The position numbers and the translations under genes are program-made. The notes beneath the pieces were generated by a model. The model was given only the letters and a program-made list of their open reading frames with translations. It was not told the DNA's origin and did not search any database. 64,000 bases of DNA from DATGFK01 sp040007395 (lineage in GTDB: Bacteria; Chloroflexota; Anaerolineae; Aggregatilineales; UBA2796). Each line of letters begins with the position of its first letter. Position 1 is the stretch's first letter. Location: positions 66,889-130,888 of the forward strand of contig JBDTVG010000107.1 in NCBI GenBank assembly GCA_040007395.1, in the 5' to 3' direction. Below, piece by piece: positions 1 to 8,152 of this stretch.

Positions 1-870
1 GGGATCTACAGCAATCCGTCACTGATGAATACGCTCAAGCGCGGCGGGAATACGATTCCCGATGATCTTGTGCCACCTCAAGGACTGGTCAAGCAGCGCG
101 TGTGCGATCTTAACCTGATGCGCGATCCCATAACGGCCTGTCCGAGTGGACGCAACGAATGGTTTCTACAAAGCCCACCGAACGTGCCAGACGCGAACGG
201 CAAGTTGGTTCCAGCCGCAGCACCTCCTATCGTCCGCCCTTCGGGGAATGGCCCGCTATTAGTCGATGTGGAGCCGGGAATCGTCCAGACCTTCGTACAG
301 CCTATCGATCCAGCGTTGGCAGCATCGCTGGTTGCCAACCAGCCGAATCAGCCCGTTCCGTTGTACTGTCTGGTTCCGAACGAAGTCAAGGATCAAGTGC
401 CAAGTGCCATGCCGCAGCTTTTCATCAAGCCGCCGCCATTCCCAGATCAGGCCGCTTCGGCTCGCCTGTGGTCACTCGCCAACCGGATCGCCATTTTGCC
501 AGAGTTCCCGTGTACCCCTGAGATGTTGGCAAGCCAACCGCCAGCACAGCAGGTCGAGGGGGCAGCCGCCCAAATCACATCACCGCGTCCCAATGATACA
601 GTAACGGGTATGGTGCAAGTCAGCGGCAGCGCCCTGTGGCCTTCCGGCAAAGCCGTATTCTTCAAGACGGAGATTCAGGGGCCGCAGTTCCCCAATTGGA
701 CCACGTTTGGCACGACGCATGGCTCACCTGTCGCCAATGGAGTGCTCGATCAATTTGGCGCGGAGGGCTTGCAACCCGGTATTTATAAGCTACGGGTGGC
801 GATTGTGGGGGTTGATGGCGGCATTCTATTGGCTAGCAGTGAGATACCAGTCAACATCACAGGGCATTAA
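1..870 (+). CDS. C-terminal part of a penicillin-binding protein (transglycosylase/transpeptidase), cut by the window edge
   Basis: The reading frame is open from base 1 to a TAA at 868-870, so the gene begins upstream of the window. The visible part is not the catalytic domain. It resembles the tail of Anaerolineae-type bifunctional PBPs: a segment QGLVKQRVCDLNL followed by CPSGRNEWF, the Cys-rich stretch that follows the transpeptidase domain, then a C-terminal beta-sandwich-like domain beginning ITSPRPNDTVTGMVQVSG and ending with GIYKLRVAIVGVDGG. Such proteins polymerise and cross-link peptidoglycan outside the membrane. The ATG at 25 is internal rather than a start. Assignment rests on family resemblance of the tail only; catalytic motifs lie outside the window. 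An unrelated secreted protein with a similar tail cannot be excluded. Confidence 0.6.
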   Translation, partial: GIYSNPSLMNTLKRGGNTIPDDLVPPQGLVKQRVCDLNLMRDPITACPSGRNEWFLQSPPNVPDANGKLVPAAAPPIVRPSGNGPLLVDVEPGIVQTFVQPIDPALAASLVANQPNQPVPLYCLVPNEVKDQVPSAMPQLFIKPPPFPDQAASARLWSLANRIAILPEFPCTPEMLASQPPAQQVEGAAAQITSPRPNDTVTGMVQVSGSALWPSGKAVFFKTEIQGPQFPNWTTFGTTHGSPVANGVLDQFGAEGLQPGIYKLRVAIVGVDGGILLASSEIPVNITGH

Positions 871-915
871 GCGAGTAACCACAGTCGCATCAGACGCTTG
901 AACAGCGTCGTGCCG

Positions 916-1386
916 CTATTTGGGCAGTGAGTCGCCATCAATCGGGTAAGGCGGCACGCGATATTCATCATCCGTGCTGGTATTAAAGTCGGTTACTACC
1001 CGCTTTACCCCTTTGACCCCGCTTGCCGCTTTGGTGATGGTGTCTGGCTGCACGCCTTCGGGCAGTTTCCCAGTGAGGGCGACTGCACCATAGTGAACCC
1101 CGGCGACTACCCCCGGCGGCAGCAGTTGACCCACTGCAAAGCGAATCATCTCATCGTCGTAGAGTTCGGAGCCTTCGCAGCTAACGACCCCCTTGATATT
1201 GGGAATGTTATCGAGCAGCACCTGACGGGCTTGTGGGCTGCGAACATTGCCGACGACCTTGACATGACCATCTACAGATTTAGCGGTAAAGTAACCGCGT
1301 GATGCTTTTAGAGGAGCGAAACTGCGCGTTAGCGCTTCGATCTCCTCTTCTATGTCCACATCGGGACGACGCTCGGTTGGTTGCAT
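916..1386 (-). CDS. BON-like domain protein, 156 aa
   Basis: Soluble protein without signal peptide. It contains two similar alpha-beta units: residues about 33-70 (GYFTAKSVDGHVKVVGNVRS, then ARQVLLDNIPNIKGV) and about 80-138 (DDEMIRFAVGQLLPPG, GAVALTGKLPEG, ending GVKGVKRVVTDF). This pattern of a short helix, a strand with a G-x-V-x-L-x-G core and an averaging strand is typical of BON domains, which occur in envelope and osmotic-stress proteins and are thought to bind surfaces or lipids. The start ATG has GAAGGGA upstream. It is convergent with the PBP gene (45-bp gap). Function is unknown; the BON label is an inference from pattern, not from a search. Confidence 0.6.
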   Translation of the reverse strand: MQPTERRPDVDIEEEIEALTRSFAPLKASRGYFTAKSVDGHVKVVGNVRSPQARQVLLDNIPNIKGVVSCEGSELYDDEMIRFAVGQLLPPGVVAGVHYGAVALTGKLPEGVQPDTITKAASGVKGVKRVVTDFNTSTDDEYRVPPYPIDGDSLPK

Positions 1387-1748
1387 GTTAAATATCCCTT
1401 CGAGTTTTTAAGAGAGGCGAAAATAAGCATAATTTTTGCAGCACAACTACGCCTATTGTCACTCGGAGTAGGCTCATTGCCAAGTCCCAGGATCGATCTT
1501 CGGGATAATTCTGTGCAATCCGTACAAGTTATGGTAAGGATCACTGCTCAATTCGTAGCATACATGCAATCAATACTAGAGCATACGAAAAGCCAGAGAG
1601 TCAGAAACCATATTCCAGAAAAAGGTATAGACTTGGAGTAGCACCTGAACAAAAATCTTCCAAAGGTTGTCTATAGCTTTTCGTATCCCCTGTAATCTTG
1701 TGAATTTTTAGGGGTTCAGATGACAGTCCCTTGAATGACAATCGCTAA
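1387..1748. other. Intergenic region of 362 bp with an 11-bp inverted repeat
   Basis: No convincing gene. An inverted repeat ATACGAAAAGC (1583-1593) and GCTTTTCGTAT (1676-1686) encloses 82 bp and lies next to a transposase remnant, so it may be debris of a mobile element. A short plus-strand reading frame at 1381-1641 lacks a ribosome-binding site and recognisable features. Confidence 0.4.
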
Positions 1749-2201
1749 GTGGACGAGAGGGGCGGCGAACTCGGCTATCAGCGGGTGGATAGCTTGACGT
1801 GGACTGAACACGAAGTTCAGCATGGAAAAACGCTGCACATCAAGGACTTTCCCAAAGCTCATCAGGTGAAACTGTTCCGGTTGGTGCTTTCCTCCAAGCG
1901 CACGGACTTTATCGCGACCAACGATTTTGCTCAGGAGGCGACCCAAGCTACTCAAGAGGTGTGTGCCTTGCGTTGGAAGATTGAGCCGTTTTACCGAGAG
2001 ACCAAACAAACCACTGGTATTGAAGGCTGTCAGTGTCGTTTGGCACGTATTCAACGCAACCATATCGCTTGGGCCATGCTCATTTGGGTTCGCCTCAAGC
2101 AAATCGCTCAAGAATCGGCTGTTACCATCTATCAGCGTAAACAAGGTTTGTTCAACGATTATATGCGTTCTCAATTGCGCTCACCTGCTATTCAAATGTA
2201 G
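1749..2201 (+). pseudogene. C-terminal remnant of a DDE transposase (IS4 superfamily)
   Basis: Only the last 150 codons or so of a transposase remain. An in-frame TAA at 1746 closes the frame directly before a chance GTG. The remnant carries LRWKIEPFYRETKQTTGIEG followed by CQCRLARIQRNHI and AMLIWVRLKQIA, the C-terminal Glu-containing signature of a transposase family common in cyanobacteria and Chloroflexota. The first two catalytic Asp residues and the DNA-binding part are absent, so it cannot be active. The stretch just after the stop (about 2203-2219, with CTAAGTCCTA) may be the right end of the original element. The family assignment within IS4-like elements (IS4 versus IS701) is uncertain. 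Confidence 0.75.
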
Positions 2202-2263
2202 TTTGCCTAAGTCCTACCTATAATAGATTGCATGTGAGACTACTATTTATTGGAGAAATGTTC

Positions 2264-3061
2264 ATGACCAGAATTTTTACGCTGTTGGCGGCTGCACTGC
2301 TGATCAGTCTGCTAGCCTTCGGATCGCACGGTGCTAGCGGGCAAGCCGAAAGTACCGCTGCCGCGACGATGGAAGGCACCGCAGAAGCCATTTCGCTGTC
2401 CAACGGCCTGACTCTCGAAAACAAGGTGTCGAATGAAGAGACCGCCAAGCCGAAGATCGTGGTCAAGGTCAGCAAGCCAGTGTTAAGCGGGGCGACGGGC
2501 GCAGTTGTTGATAACTTCAATGCAGCAGTGGATGACATTGTGAAAAAGAGCGTCACCGATTTCAAGACGCAAACCATTCAAGATGAAGCGACTGCTACCC
2601 TACCACCAGAAATCGCGAGTCTGGGGAGTTTCGTTCAGCTTTCCTACGAAGCCCTGACGACCACCGACAACCTGATTAGCATCAAGTTCACGGTGGGTTT
2701 TTACAGTGCAGGCGCAGCTCATCCGAATGCGTACACTGTCCCGCTTAATTATGACTTAAAGGCGGGGCATGTCTTAGCGTTGGCGGAATTGTTCAAGCCG
2801 AATGCTAATTATCTAAAAACCATCTCCGACTACTCTATCAAAACGTTAAAAGCTGCCGGAAATCTGGAATTTCCCGAAGGCGCGACCTCTCTCGCAGAAA
2901 ACTATCAAAGCTATAACATCACAGCGGGTGGATTGCAGATCAACTTTGATCCCTATCAGGTCATGCCGTATGCCGCCGGGTTCCAGCAAGTAGTCATTCC
3001 ATACGAAGCGTTGAAAGCGATCATCAATCCGGATGGTGCATTGGCACAATTTATGAAGTAG
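2264..3061 (+). CDS. Secreted DUF3298 (RsiV-like) domain protein
   Basis: A 265-residue exported protein. The N-terminus MTRIFTLLAAALLISLLAFG is a signal peptide with cleavage expected after the GSHGASG region. The C-terminal half (about residues 150-255) has the DUF3298 hallmark SAGAAHPNAYTVPLNYDL followed by GHVLALAELF, as in RsiV-like and PdaC-like proteins; the preceding 100 residues would be the DUF4163-like part. ATG 2264 is preferred over the ATG six bases upstream because GGAGA at 2252-2256 is then correctly spaced. It probably acts outside the membrane; whether it binds lysozyme or peptidoglycan as RsiV does is not known here. It is followed 26 bp later by a TPR gene on the same strand. 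Confidence 0.75.
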   Translation: MTRIFTLLAAALLISLLAFGSHGASGQAESTAAATMEGTAEAISLSNGLTLENKVSNEETAKPKIVVKVSKPVLSGATGAVVDNFNAAVDDIVKKSVTDFKTQTIQDEATATLPPEIASLGSFVQLSYEALTTTDNLISIKFTVGFYSAGAAHPNAYTVPLNYDLKAGHVLALAELFKPNANYLKTISDYSIKTLKAAGNLEFPEGATSLAENYQSYNITAGGLQINFDPYQVMPYAAGFQQVVIPYEALKAIINPDGALAQFMK

Positions 3062-3087
3062 CTCGAAGCAATGTGGGGTAATCGATC

Positions 3088-3714
3088 ATGAGCGAAGAAC
3101 GTGAGCCAGTTGCCCGCCGTTTGGGATTAACTCGCGCCGATGGGGTGGCCTACTACAAACGTGGGTTGAAAGCCTACGAAGACGGCGATCTGGAAAATGC
3201 TATCGTCGATCTTTCGGAGGCGATCTACTATGATCGGGGCTATGCGGAGTATTACAGTACACGCGGTTTGTTCTACGTGGAGAATGAACAAGTAGACGAT
3301 GCCCGACTTGACCTTGACTATGCACTCAAGCTGAACAAGCGCCAATGGTTAGCGCACTATGCGCTAGCGGTTCTCGATTTTCGACATGGTGATTACGACT
3401 CCGCTTTGAAGCATCTCAGTGAAGCGAGTACGATAAAACCGGATCGGGCGGAGGTCTGGTTTTACCGAGCGGTTACTGAGCATCTCTTGGGCGATGATAC
3501 ACAGGCTGTCACCGATATGGAGAAAGCGGAGCGGTTGTTCCCACCGAACGATAAACGCCGCAAAGAAGCGTCAGCGTGGATCAAGGAGTTCAAGAAAACG
3601 GTCCTTGCGCCCGCGCCACGATCTAGCGCGCCGCCGTTAAATTCAGCAAACCCCGCGAATCGTGCTCAACTTCCTGCGCCCGGTTCGTCGGATGGGCCAC
3701 GCCGCCTGCCGTAA
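3088..3714 (+). CDS. Tetratricopeptide-repeat protein, 208 aa
   Basis: Cytoplasmic protein with about four TPR units between residues 15 and 160: GVAYYKRGLKAYEDGDLENA, AEYYSTRGLFYVENEQVDDA, WLAHYALAVLDFRHGDYDSA and AEVWFYRAVTEHLLGDDTQA show the spaced small and aromatic residues of the motif. The tail is Pro/Ala/Ser-rich and probably disordered. TPR arrays mediate protein-protein contacts; no partner can be named. It follows the DUF3298 gene closely (26 bp) and probably shares its transcript. The last 49 bp overlap the convergent membrane-protein gene, so the two 3' ends are antisense to each other. Confidence 0.8.
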   Translation: MSEEREPVARRLGLTRADGVAYYKRGLKAYEDGDLENAIVDLSEAIYYDRGYAEYYSTRGLFYVENEQVDDARLDLDYALKLNKRQWLAHYALAVLDFRHGDYDSALKHLSEASTIKPDRAEVWFYRAVTEHLLGDDTQAVTDMEKAERLFPPNDKRRKEASAWIKEFKKTVLAPAPRSSAPPLNSANPANRAQLPAPGSSDGPRRLP

Positions 3715-4115
3715 AAGGCTAATCCTACTGCCAATCCAATCAGCAGCCCCGCCAGTGCCCAAGCGGGCAAGCGGGCTGCTAGCCCACTCAGCAGTGGAAA
3801 GGTGTAGTCAGGATACAGATGCCCGTGCAGCGAGATTTTCATCAACATCAACAATAGAGTCGCGGCGATGCTGCCCACCCCTGCCAGCGCTCCAATTGCA
3901 GCAGCGGTGGGCAGCCACATCCACGTTGGCAAGGTTCGCTTACCCGTTATGCTGAGGCGAAACAGACCATGCACGATAGTCAGCAGCGCCAATCCAATGC
4001 CAAAGACCACGACCAGCCAGCCTGTGTCCTCTATAGATAGCCACAAAAAGGCACTGATCCCGTACAGCAGTGTGATCAAAGATAAACGTTTCGGAGATGT
4101 AGGCAGTTTGAACAC
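3666..4115 (-). CDS. Small polytopic membrane protein, 149 aa
   Basis: Not recognised as a named family. Four hydrophobic segments are visible: about residues 12-30 (LITLLYGISAFLWLS), 33-52 (WLVVVFGIGLALLTIVHGLF), 66-93 (WLPTAAAIGALAGVGSIAATLLLML) and 115-137 (WALAGLLIGLAVGLAFYG). The start is GTG at 4115 with AGGGG about eight bases upstream. Its 3' end overlaps the convergent TPR gene by 49 bp, which is unusual but plausible for a real gene because the overlapping part encodes only the charged C-terminal tail. The hydrophobic pattern supports a genuine integral membrane protein; its function is unknown. Confidence 0.6.
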   Translation of the reverse strand: MFKLPTSPKRLSLITLLYGISAFLWLSIEDTGWLVVVFGIGLALLTIVHGLFRLSITGKRTLPTWMWLPTAAAIGALAGVGSIAATLLLMLMKISLHGHLYPDYTFPLLSGLAARLPAWALAGLLIGLAVGLAFYGRRRGPSDEPGAGS

Positions 4116-4271
4116 CCGGTAACCCCTGACAAAAATACTATTGATTACCTATAACAAACTCAATCTAACTTCATTAATAATAGGCCATTTCTATTGATCC
4201 AAAATTTATTCTGTCTTAAACTTAGCCCAACGTAACAGGCTATCGCTATCTGTCTGGAAAGCTAGGAATAC

Positions 4272-5771
4272 ATGTCAATTCTCTCCCGTCGACTGAATCA
4301 GCCGGAAGATCCAAACAAAAAGCCTACCATTGAACCACTCAAAACACTGGCAGGAAATCCAGTGACACTAACGCCAGTCTCCCCTGTGGTATCGGTGGTT
4401 CCGACCTTTGTTGCCCCCGCGAAGGAAGCGCATAATGATAAAGACGCTATCATACCGCCCAAACGCCGTACTACACCACGCATCGCGGACATGCGTAAAC
4501 AGTTTCGAGCCAAGTTGTTGGCTTCAATCGATGAAGCGGACGAGTGGCAGCGCGATAATCCTGAACACCAGAAAACGGTGATTGATCGCCTCAAGATCTA
4601 TTTGCAGCGCTCCAATGTCCAACTTACTAAACCAGAGTTCGATGAACTGGCACAGTGTTTGCTTGATGATATTCTGGGCTTTGCCGCGATTGATCCACTG
4701 ATCCGTGACCGTTCGTACAGCGAAATTATGGTTAATGGACCAGAAGTTATCTTTGCCGAGCGCAAAGGCAAGATGACTGAAACCGAATACGTTTTTGACG
4801 ACGATGAGCATGTGCAGTGGATGACCCAACGCATTGTGCGGCGGATTGGTCGTTCCTTCAACCGTGAGAATCCAATGACCGATGCACGGCTGCCCGATGG
4901 ATCGCGTGTCCACCTAATTATGCCGCCATCCGCCTTGCAGGGAACAACGGTCACTATCCGTAAATTCCCCGAAAAAGTCCTGACGGTTGAGGATCTCATC
5001 AAGTTTGGGTCGATCACGAAAGATGTGGCTGACTTTCTCGAAGCCTGTGTGGTGGCTCGGTTGAATATCGTTGTGTCGGGTGGTACAGGCTCTGGCAAGA
5101 CAACTCTGCTCAATGTCCTCTCCTCGTTTATCCCCGAAGATGAGCGTATATTGACGATTGAAGACTCGGCGGAACTGCAACTCTTGCAGCGCCATGTGGT
5201 GCGGCTCGAAACGGCTCCACCCATTCCCGGTGGCGATGGTCAATCAGGTCGGCTCCTCATCCGCGATCTTGTCAGGGGCAGTTTGCGGATGCGCCCGGAT
5301 CGTATCGTGATTGGTGAGTGTCGTGGCGGTGAGGCGTTGGATATGCTCCAAGCCATGAATACAGGCCACGACGGATCACTGACAACCGTCCACTCCAATT
5401 CGGCACGAGACTGTGTTGGTCGTCTCGAAACGCTGGCGCTCATGTCCGGCATGGATTTGCCGCTAATGGTGATCCGTCGCCAAATTGCGAGTGCCGTCAA
5501 TCTCATCGTACAGCAAAGTCGCCTCAAGGATGGTAGCCGCAAGATCGTTCAGATCACGGAAATGCAAGGCATGGAAGGTGAGCAGGTCACGATGCAGGAC
5601 TTGTTCCTGTACAAAACGCCAGATCACAAGGGACAAGGGCCAAGCCATATGGGTGGCGGGACTTTGCAGTCCACTGGCTTCCGCCCCAAATTTATGGAGC
5701 GTCTGGAACAATCGGGCTTCAAGTTGAGCGCAAAGGTGTTCGGTGCGGGCGTAAAGCAATCGATAGATTAG
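4272..5771 (+). CDS. CpaF/TadA-type secretion ATPase
   Basis: A 499-residue member of the VirB11/CpaF branch of secretion ATPases, hexameric motors that drive assembly of Tad/Flp pili or type IV-like secretion at the inner membrane face. After a variable N-terminus (1-90) comes the N-terminal domain with IDPLIRDRSYSEIMVNGPE (about 140-160), then Walker A GGTGSGKTTLLN (from residue 270), an Asp box ILTIEDSAELQL, Walker B-like DRIVIGECRGGEALDMLQA and a His-box GHDGSLTTVHSNS. All motor motifs are intact. AGGA lies upstream of the ATG. No TadB/TadC, prepilin or prepilin peptidase gene is adjacent, so the partner genes must be elsewhere or the protein works in another system. A strong terminator follows. 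Confidence 0.9.
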   Translation: MSILSRRLNQPEDPNKKPTIEPLKTLAGNPVTLTPVSPVVSVVPTFVAPAKEAHNDKDAIIPPKRRTTPRIADMRKQFRAKLLASIDEADEWQRDNPEHQKTVIDRLKIYLQRSNVQLTKPEFDELAQCLLDDILGFAAIDPLIRDRSYSEIMVNGPEVIFAERKGKMTETEYVFDDDEHVQWMTQRIVRRIGRSFNRENPMTDARLPDGSRVHLIMPPSALQGTTVTIRKFPEKVLTVEDLIKFGSITKDVADFLEACVVARLNIVVSGGTGSGKTTLLNVLSSFIPEDERILTIEDSAELQLLQRHVVRLETAPPIPGGDGQSGRLLIRDLVRGSLRMRPDRIVIGECRGGEALDMLQAMNTGHDGSLTTVHSNSARDCVGRLETLALMSGMDLPLMVIRRQIASAVNLIVQQSRLKDGSRKIVQITEMQGMEGEQVTMQDLFLYKTPDHKGQGPSHMGGGTLQSTGFRPKFMERLEQSGFKLSAKVFGAGVKQSID

Positions 5772-5805
5772 TACGACAGGCTGTGCGGTTCACGCAGATA
5801 ACACG

Positions 5806-5831
5806 AGGCGGGGATTATCCCCGCCTTTTTT
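5806..5831 (+). terminator. Rho-independent terminator after the CpaF-type gene
   Basis: GGCGGGG (5807-5813) pairs with CCCCGCC (5819-5825) around the short loop ATTAT, followed directly by TTTTTT. It lies 35 bp after the stop codon of the CpaF-type ATPase. Confidence 0.9.
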
Positions 5832-6335
5832 GTTGGATTGTTGGATATTCGGTAACTACTCAGCCTATGTTGAAAATGCCCATTTTTATCCGCTATTGTC
5901 GCATAAATCGTTGCAATTGAGGCGGATTCTTGACTCGCTTTGCCCTCTACCCGCAAGCGAACCATAACAGGTAATTGAAGCCGAGTGTGTTATCTACTAC
6001 CTCTCAACAAGCTCACAAGAATGATTCGCATATCTTGGATTGCTTTGTCGAGCGTTAAATTGTACTTCCTATTCACCCTCATTCATCCCAGACTAGGCAA
6101 TTGATTAATCACGATTAGCCCCATCTCATATCAAAGAAACCCATTTGCTGTGCTACCATATAACAACATGAGGCAAACTCTTTATGCGGTAGTGGCACTA
6201 GAGTCGAGCTTTTTGGAACCACAAAAATGTAGCAAAGCAAACGTTTGCGTTAGAAATGCAATCTCGATTTATGTGCCAACGGCATCATCTGCCAACAGAG
6301 TTGGCATCATTCGTTAATATCTTGGAGGCCAAACT
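5832..6335. other. AT-rich intergenic region of about 500 bp with a copy of a 25-bp repeat
   Basis: No gene seen. Bases 5854-5878 (beginning AACTACTCAGCC) recur with small changes at 6969-6993, just behind the next gene, so the NAD(P)-binding protein gene is flanked by the two copies in direct orientation. A ribosome-binding site (TTGGAGG, about 6322-6328) for the next gene lies at the right end. The minus-strand frame at 5768-5965 has no coding character. Confidence 0.45.
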
Positions 6336-6965
6336 ATGAAAGTAGTGATTTTCGGAGCCACTGGGCGGACAGGGAAATATCTGATTGATCAGGCGCTTGC
6401 ACAGGGTCATTCCGTTACTGCTTTTGCACGTACTCCAAGCAAGCTCACGATAACCCACGAGCGATTGCATGTTATACAGGGCGACGTGCTTGATGCTTTC
6501 GCGGTTGAGCAGGCTGTCAAAGGACAGGATGCCGTCCTCTCTGTGCTAGGTCTCAAACAGGGTGGGTCAACTACAATCCTAATCGAAGGGACACAGCAGA
6601 TTATCAAGGCCATGAAAAATTGCGGCGTTGAGCGCATTATCTGTGTCGTTACGGCAGGGTTCTTAGGTGAGCGCCCTACTTCCATAATCGGTAAACTGCT
6701 GGTATGGTTCTACAGAATAAGTGCGAAGCAGTATATGGAACCGTCGCGGTTGCAATCTCAAGCCCTTGGACAAAGCGGATTGAAGTGGACTGCCATACGT
6801 GCCATCCTTCTAAATGACGGACCGCCCAAAGGCAATTACCGGATTGCAACCGAGAATATTCCCAAAGGCGGCTATCAGATCAACACGGGCGATATGGCTG
6901 AGTTCATGCTCCGTCAAATTTCCAGTGATGAATACATCGGGCAGATACCCGCGATTGCTTATTGA
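6336..6965 (+). CDS. NAD(P)-binding oxidoreductase-like protein (NmrA/BLVRB-type atypical SDR)
   Basis: A 209-residue Rossmann-fold protein. The N-terminus MKVVIFGATGRTGKYLIDQA is the glycine-rich dinucleotide-binding motif of atypical short-chain dehydrogenases (GATGRTG), and VTAFARTPSKL at about 30-40 is the region that reads the adenosine ribose, with an Arg favouring NADP(H). QDAVLSVLGL and RIICVVTAGFLGERP follow as in flavin-reductase/NmrA-like proteins. There is no YxxxK pair, typical for this atypical group. The substrate is unknown; some relatives reduce quinones or flavins, others are redox sensors. GGAGG precedes the ATG. The gene stands alone between two repeat copies and may have been acquired. 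Confidence 0.8.
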   Translation: MKVVIFGATGRTGKYLIDQALAQGHSVTAFARTPSKLTITHERLHVIQGDVLDAFAVEQAVKGQDAVLSVLGLKQGGSTTILIEGTQQIIKAMKNCGVERIICVVTAGFLGERPTSIIGKLLVWFYRISAKQYMEPSRLQSQALGQSGLKWTAIRAILLNDGPPKGNYRIATENIPKGGYQINTGDMAEFMLRQISSDEYIGQIPAIAY

Positions 6966-6967
6966 AA

Positions 6968-7017
6968 CAACTACTCAGCCCTATGTTCGAAATTTCTAAT
7001 TTTGACCTGAGTAGTTG
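6968..7017. repeat. Inverted repeat between convergent genes, related to the copy at 5854-5878
   Basis: CAACTACTCAG (6968-6978) and CTGAGTAGTTG (7007-7017) form a perfect 11-bp inverted repeat with a 28-bp loop. It sits between the convergent stops of the NAD(P)-binding gene and the MerR-type regulator, so it may act as a bidirectional terminator, although neither side has a strong T tract. The left arm plus the next 14 bp is repeated at 5854-5878. Confidence 0.55.
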
Positions 7018-7027
7018 CTATGTTTGG

Positions 7028-8011
7028 TTATAGGTGTGCCTTATGGGGATACCCATTTGAGCGTAGCAAATCGTTAATCAACGAGATCGAGTCGCGAGGA
7101 TCGCTGCCGAGATAGTACCCAGCAACACTTTCGCGCAATTTGGAGTTGGTGTCGAAGGCTTGTCCACCATAGGCAAAAATCGGGGCTGGTGGTTCGATCT
7201 GGGCCAGCTGCTCTTGAATATCGTGCAGCAACCCAGCGGTGATCGGGCTGGTTGCCGCCATACAAATCATTGCAGGATGCTTATCTTGGGCCGCTTTCAC
7301 GATGTCATCAATGGGGACATCTTGACCAAGATAGATGACATTGTAACCCTGCTGGCGCAGCATAAGCGCGAAGATTAGTGCCCCACCTTCATGGAGTTCA
7401 CTAGGCGCACAGCCCACAAATATCATCGGCATATCGGGGCGGGGGATGTAGGCTTGAAGCATGACCAACAACCGCCCGCGCAGATACGTGGAAGCGAAGT
7501 GTTCCGTCGCGATCAGAATATCGCCGCGATGCCACGCTTCCCCAATTTCTACAAGCACCGGCCTGATGATCTCAACGGAGACAGTCTGCATGGCATACAG
7601 CGCAAAAGCTTGTTCAATGATTTTCCCAGCGCTATACTCATCCAGCGCGATAAGCGCCTGATACAATGGCGCAACAAGATCGCGCGGTGGTAGCGCTAAT
7701 TCGTGGCGCAGTACGATTGGCTTCTCTTCAATCTCGATCCAGATCGGCTCGTTCGAGGCGCGCAGACTGTCCAGTTTGGCGACCACGCGACTGATCGTTA
7801 ACCCCTCGTTCATCTGGTTACGCACCCAATGCAGCAGGGCAACATCACGTTCGGAGTATAAACGATAGCCACTTGTCGTTCGCTTGGGTTCCATAAGTAG
7901 ATAGCGTCGTTCCCATGCTCGCAGAGTCGCGGCGGGGATTGTGGTCTGTTGCTCGACAGCCTTCATGTTATATACAGGCTCGTCTGTGTAATCAGTCAGC
8001 AATTTACGCAT
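7028..8011 (-). CDS. MerR-family regulator with a B12-binding domain (CarH/LitR photoreceptor type)
   Basis: A 327-residue protein with an N-terminal MerR winged helix (about 12-80; AATLRAWERRYLLM, GYRLYSERDVALL) and a cobalamin-binding domain. The helical cap carries W160-H161 in GEAWHRGD and E170-H171 in IATEHFAS; the Rossmann part has E205-L-H207-E-G-G. The W-H, E-H and ExHxxG residues and their spacing (W to E +10, W to lower His +47) match those described for Thermus CarH, where adenosylcobalamin drives dark tetramer binding to DNA and light breaks it (residue numbers from memory). I infer a light- and B12-dependent repressor. Phased repeats cover its own promoter, suggesting autorepression. 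No carotenoid gene is adjacent. Start ATG 8011. Confidence 0.88.
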   Translation of the reverse strand: MRKLLTDYTDEPVYNMKAVEQQTTIPAATLRAWERRYLLMEPKRTTSGYRLYSERDVALLHWVRNQMNEGLTISRVVAKLDSLRASNEPIWIEIEEKPIVLRHELALPPRDLVAPLYQALIALDEYSAGKIIEQAFALYAMQTVSVEIIRPVLVEIGEAWHRGDILIATEHFASTYLRGRLLVMLQAYIPRPDMPMIFVGCAPSELHEGGALIFALMLRQQGYNVIYLGQDVPIDDIVKAAQDKHPAMICMAATSPITAGLLHDIQEQLAQIEPPAPIFAYGGQAFDTNSKLRESVAGYYLGSDPRDSISLINDLLRSNGYPHKAHL

Positions 8012-8046
8012 GAGCTATACCATAAATGTTCAAATGAATTAGAAAG

Positions 8047-8096
8047 TTGTCTAAGATTTGTTCAAGCTTAGTATAAAATTGTAAGATGTGCTGTAA
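8047..8096 (-). promoter_or_regulatory. Candidate operator: five half-sites spaced 10-12 bp upstream of the CarH-like gene
   Basis: Read on the minus strand, the sites AGACA, GAACA, ATACT, TTACA and TTACA recur at steps of 11, 11, 10 and 12 bp (plus-strand triplets at 8048, 8059, 8070, 8080, 8092). CarH of Thermus is known to bind 11-bp direct repeats with a TnTACA core, so the pattern fits operator DNA of this family. It overlaps the predicted promoter of the regulator gene. Two of the five sites match the core well and three are degenerate. Confidence 0.5.
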
Positions 8097-8097
8097 C
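8070..8097 (-). promoter_or_regulatory. Predicted promoter of the CarH-like gene
   Basis: On the minus strand a -35-like GTTACA (8092-8097) and a -10 TATACT (8070-8075) are separated by 16 bp; transcription would start near 8063, about 50 bp before the ATG. The phased repeats run through both boxes and the start site. Confidence 0.45.
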
Positions 8098-8152
8098 GAA
8101 TGTCAAATTACCTGTCCATTTAAGGTTAGTCGAAGCTATAGATTTTTCACAA

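Noticed and set aside
1381..1641. Plus-strand open frame of 86 codons upstream of the transposase remnant
   Set aside because: No ribosome-binding site, no recognisable motif, unusual residue composition, and it is antisense to the leader of the BON-like gene.
5768..5965. Minus-strand open frame of 65 codons after the CpaF-type gene
   Set aside because: It runs through the terminator hairpin and has no coding character.
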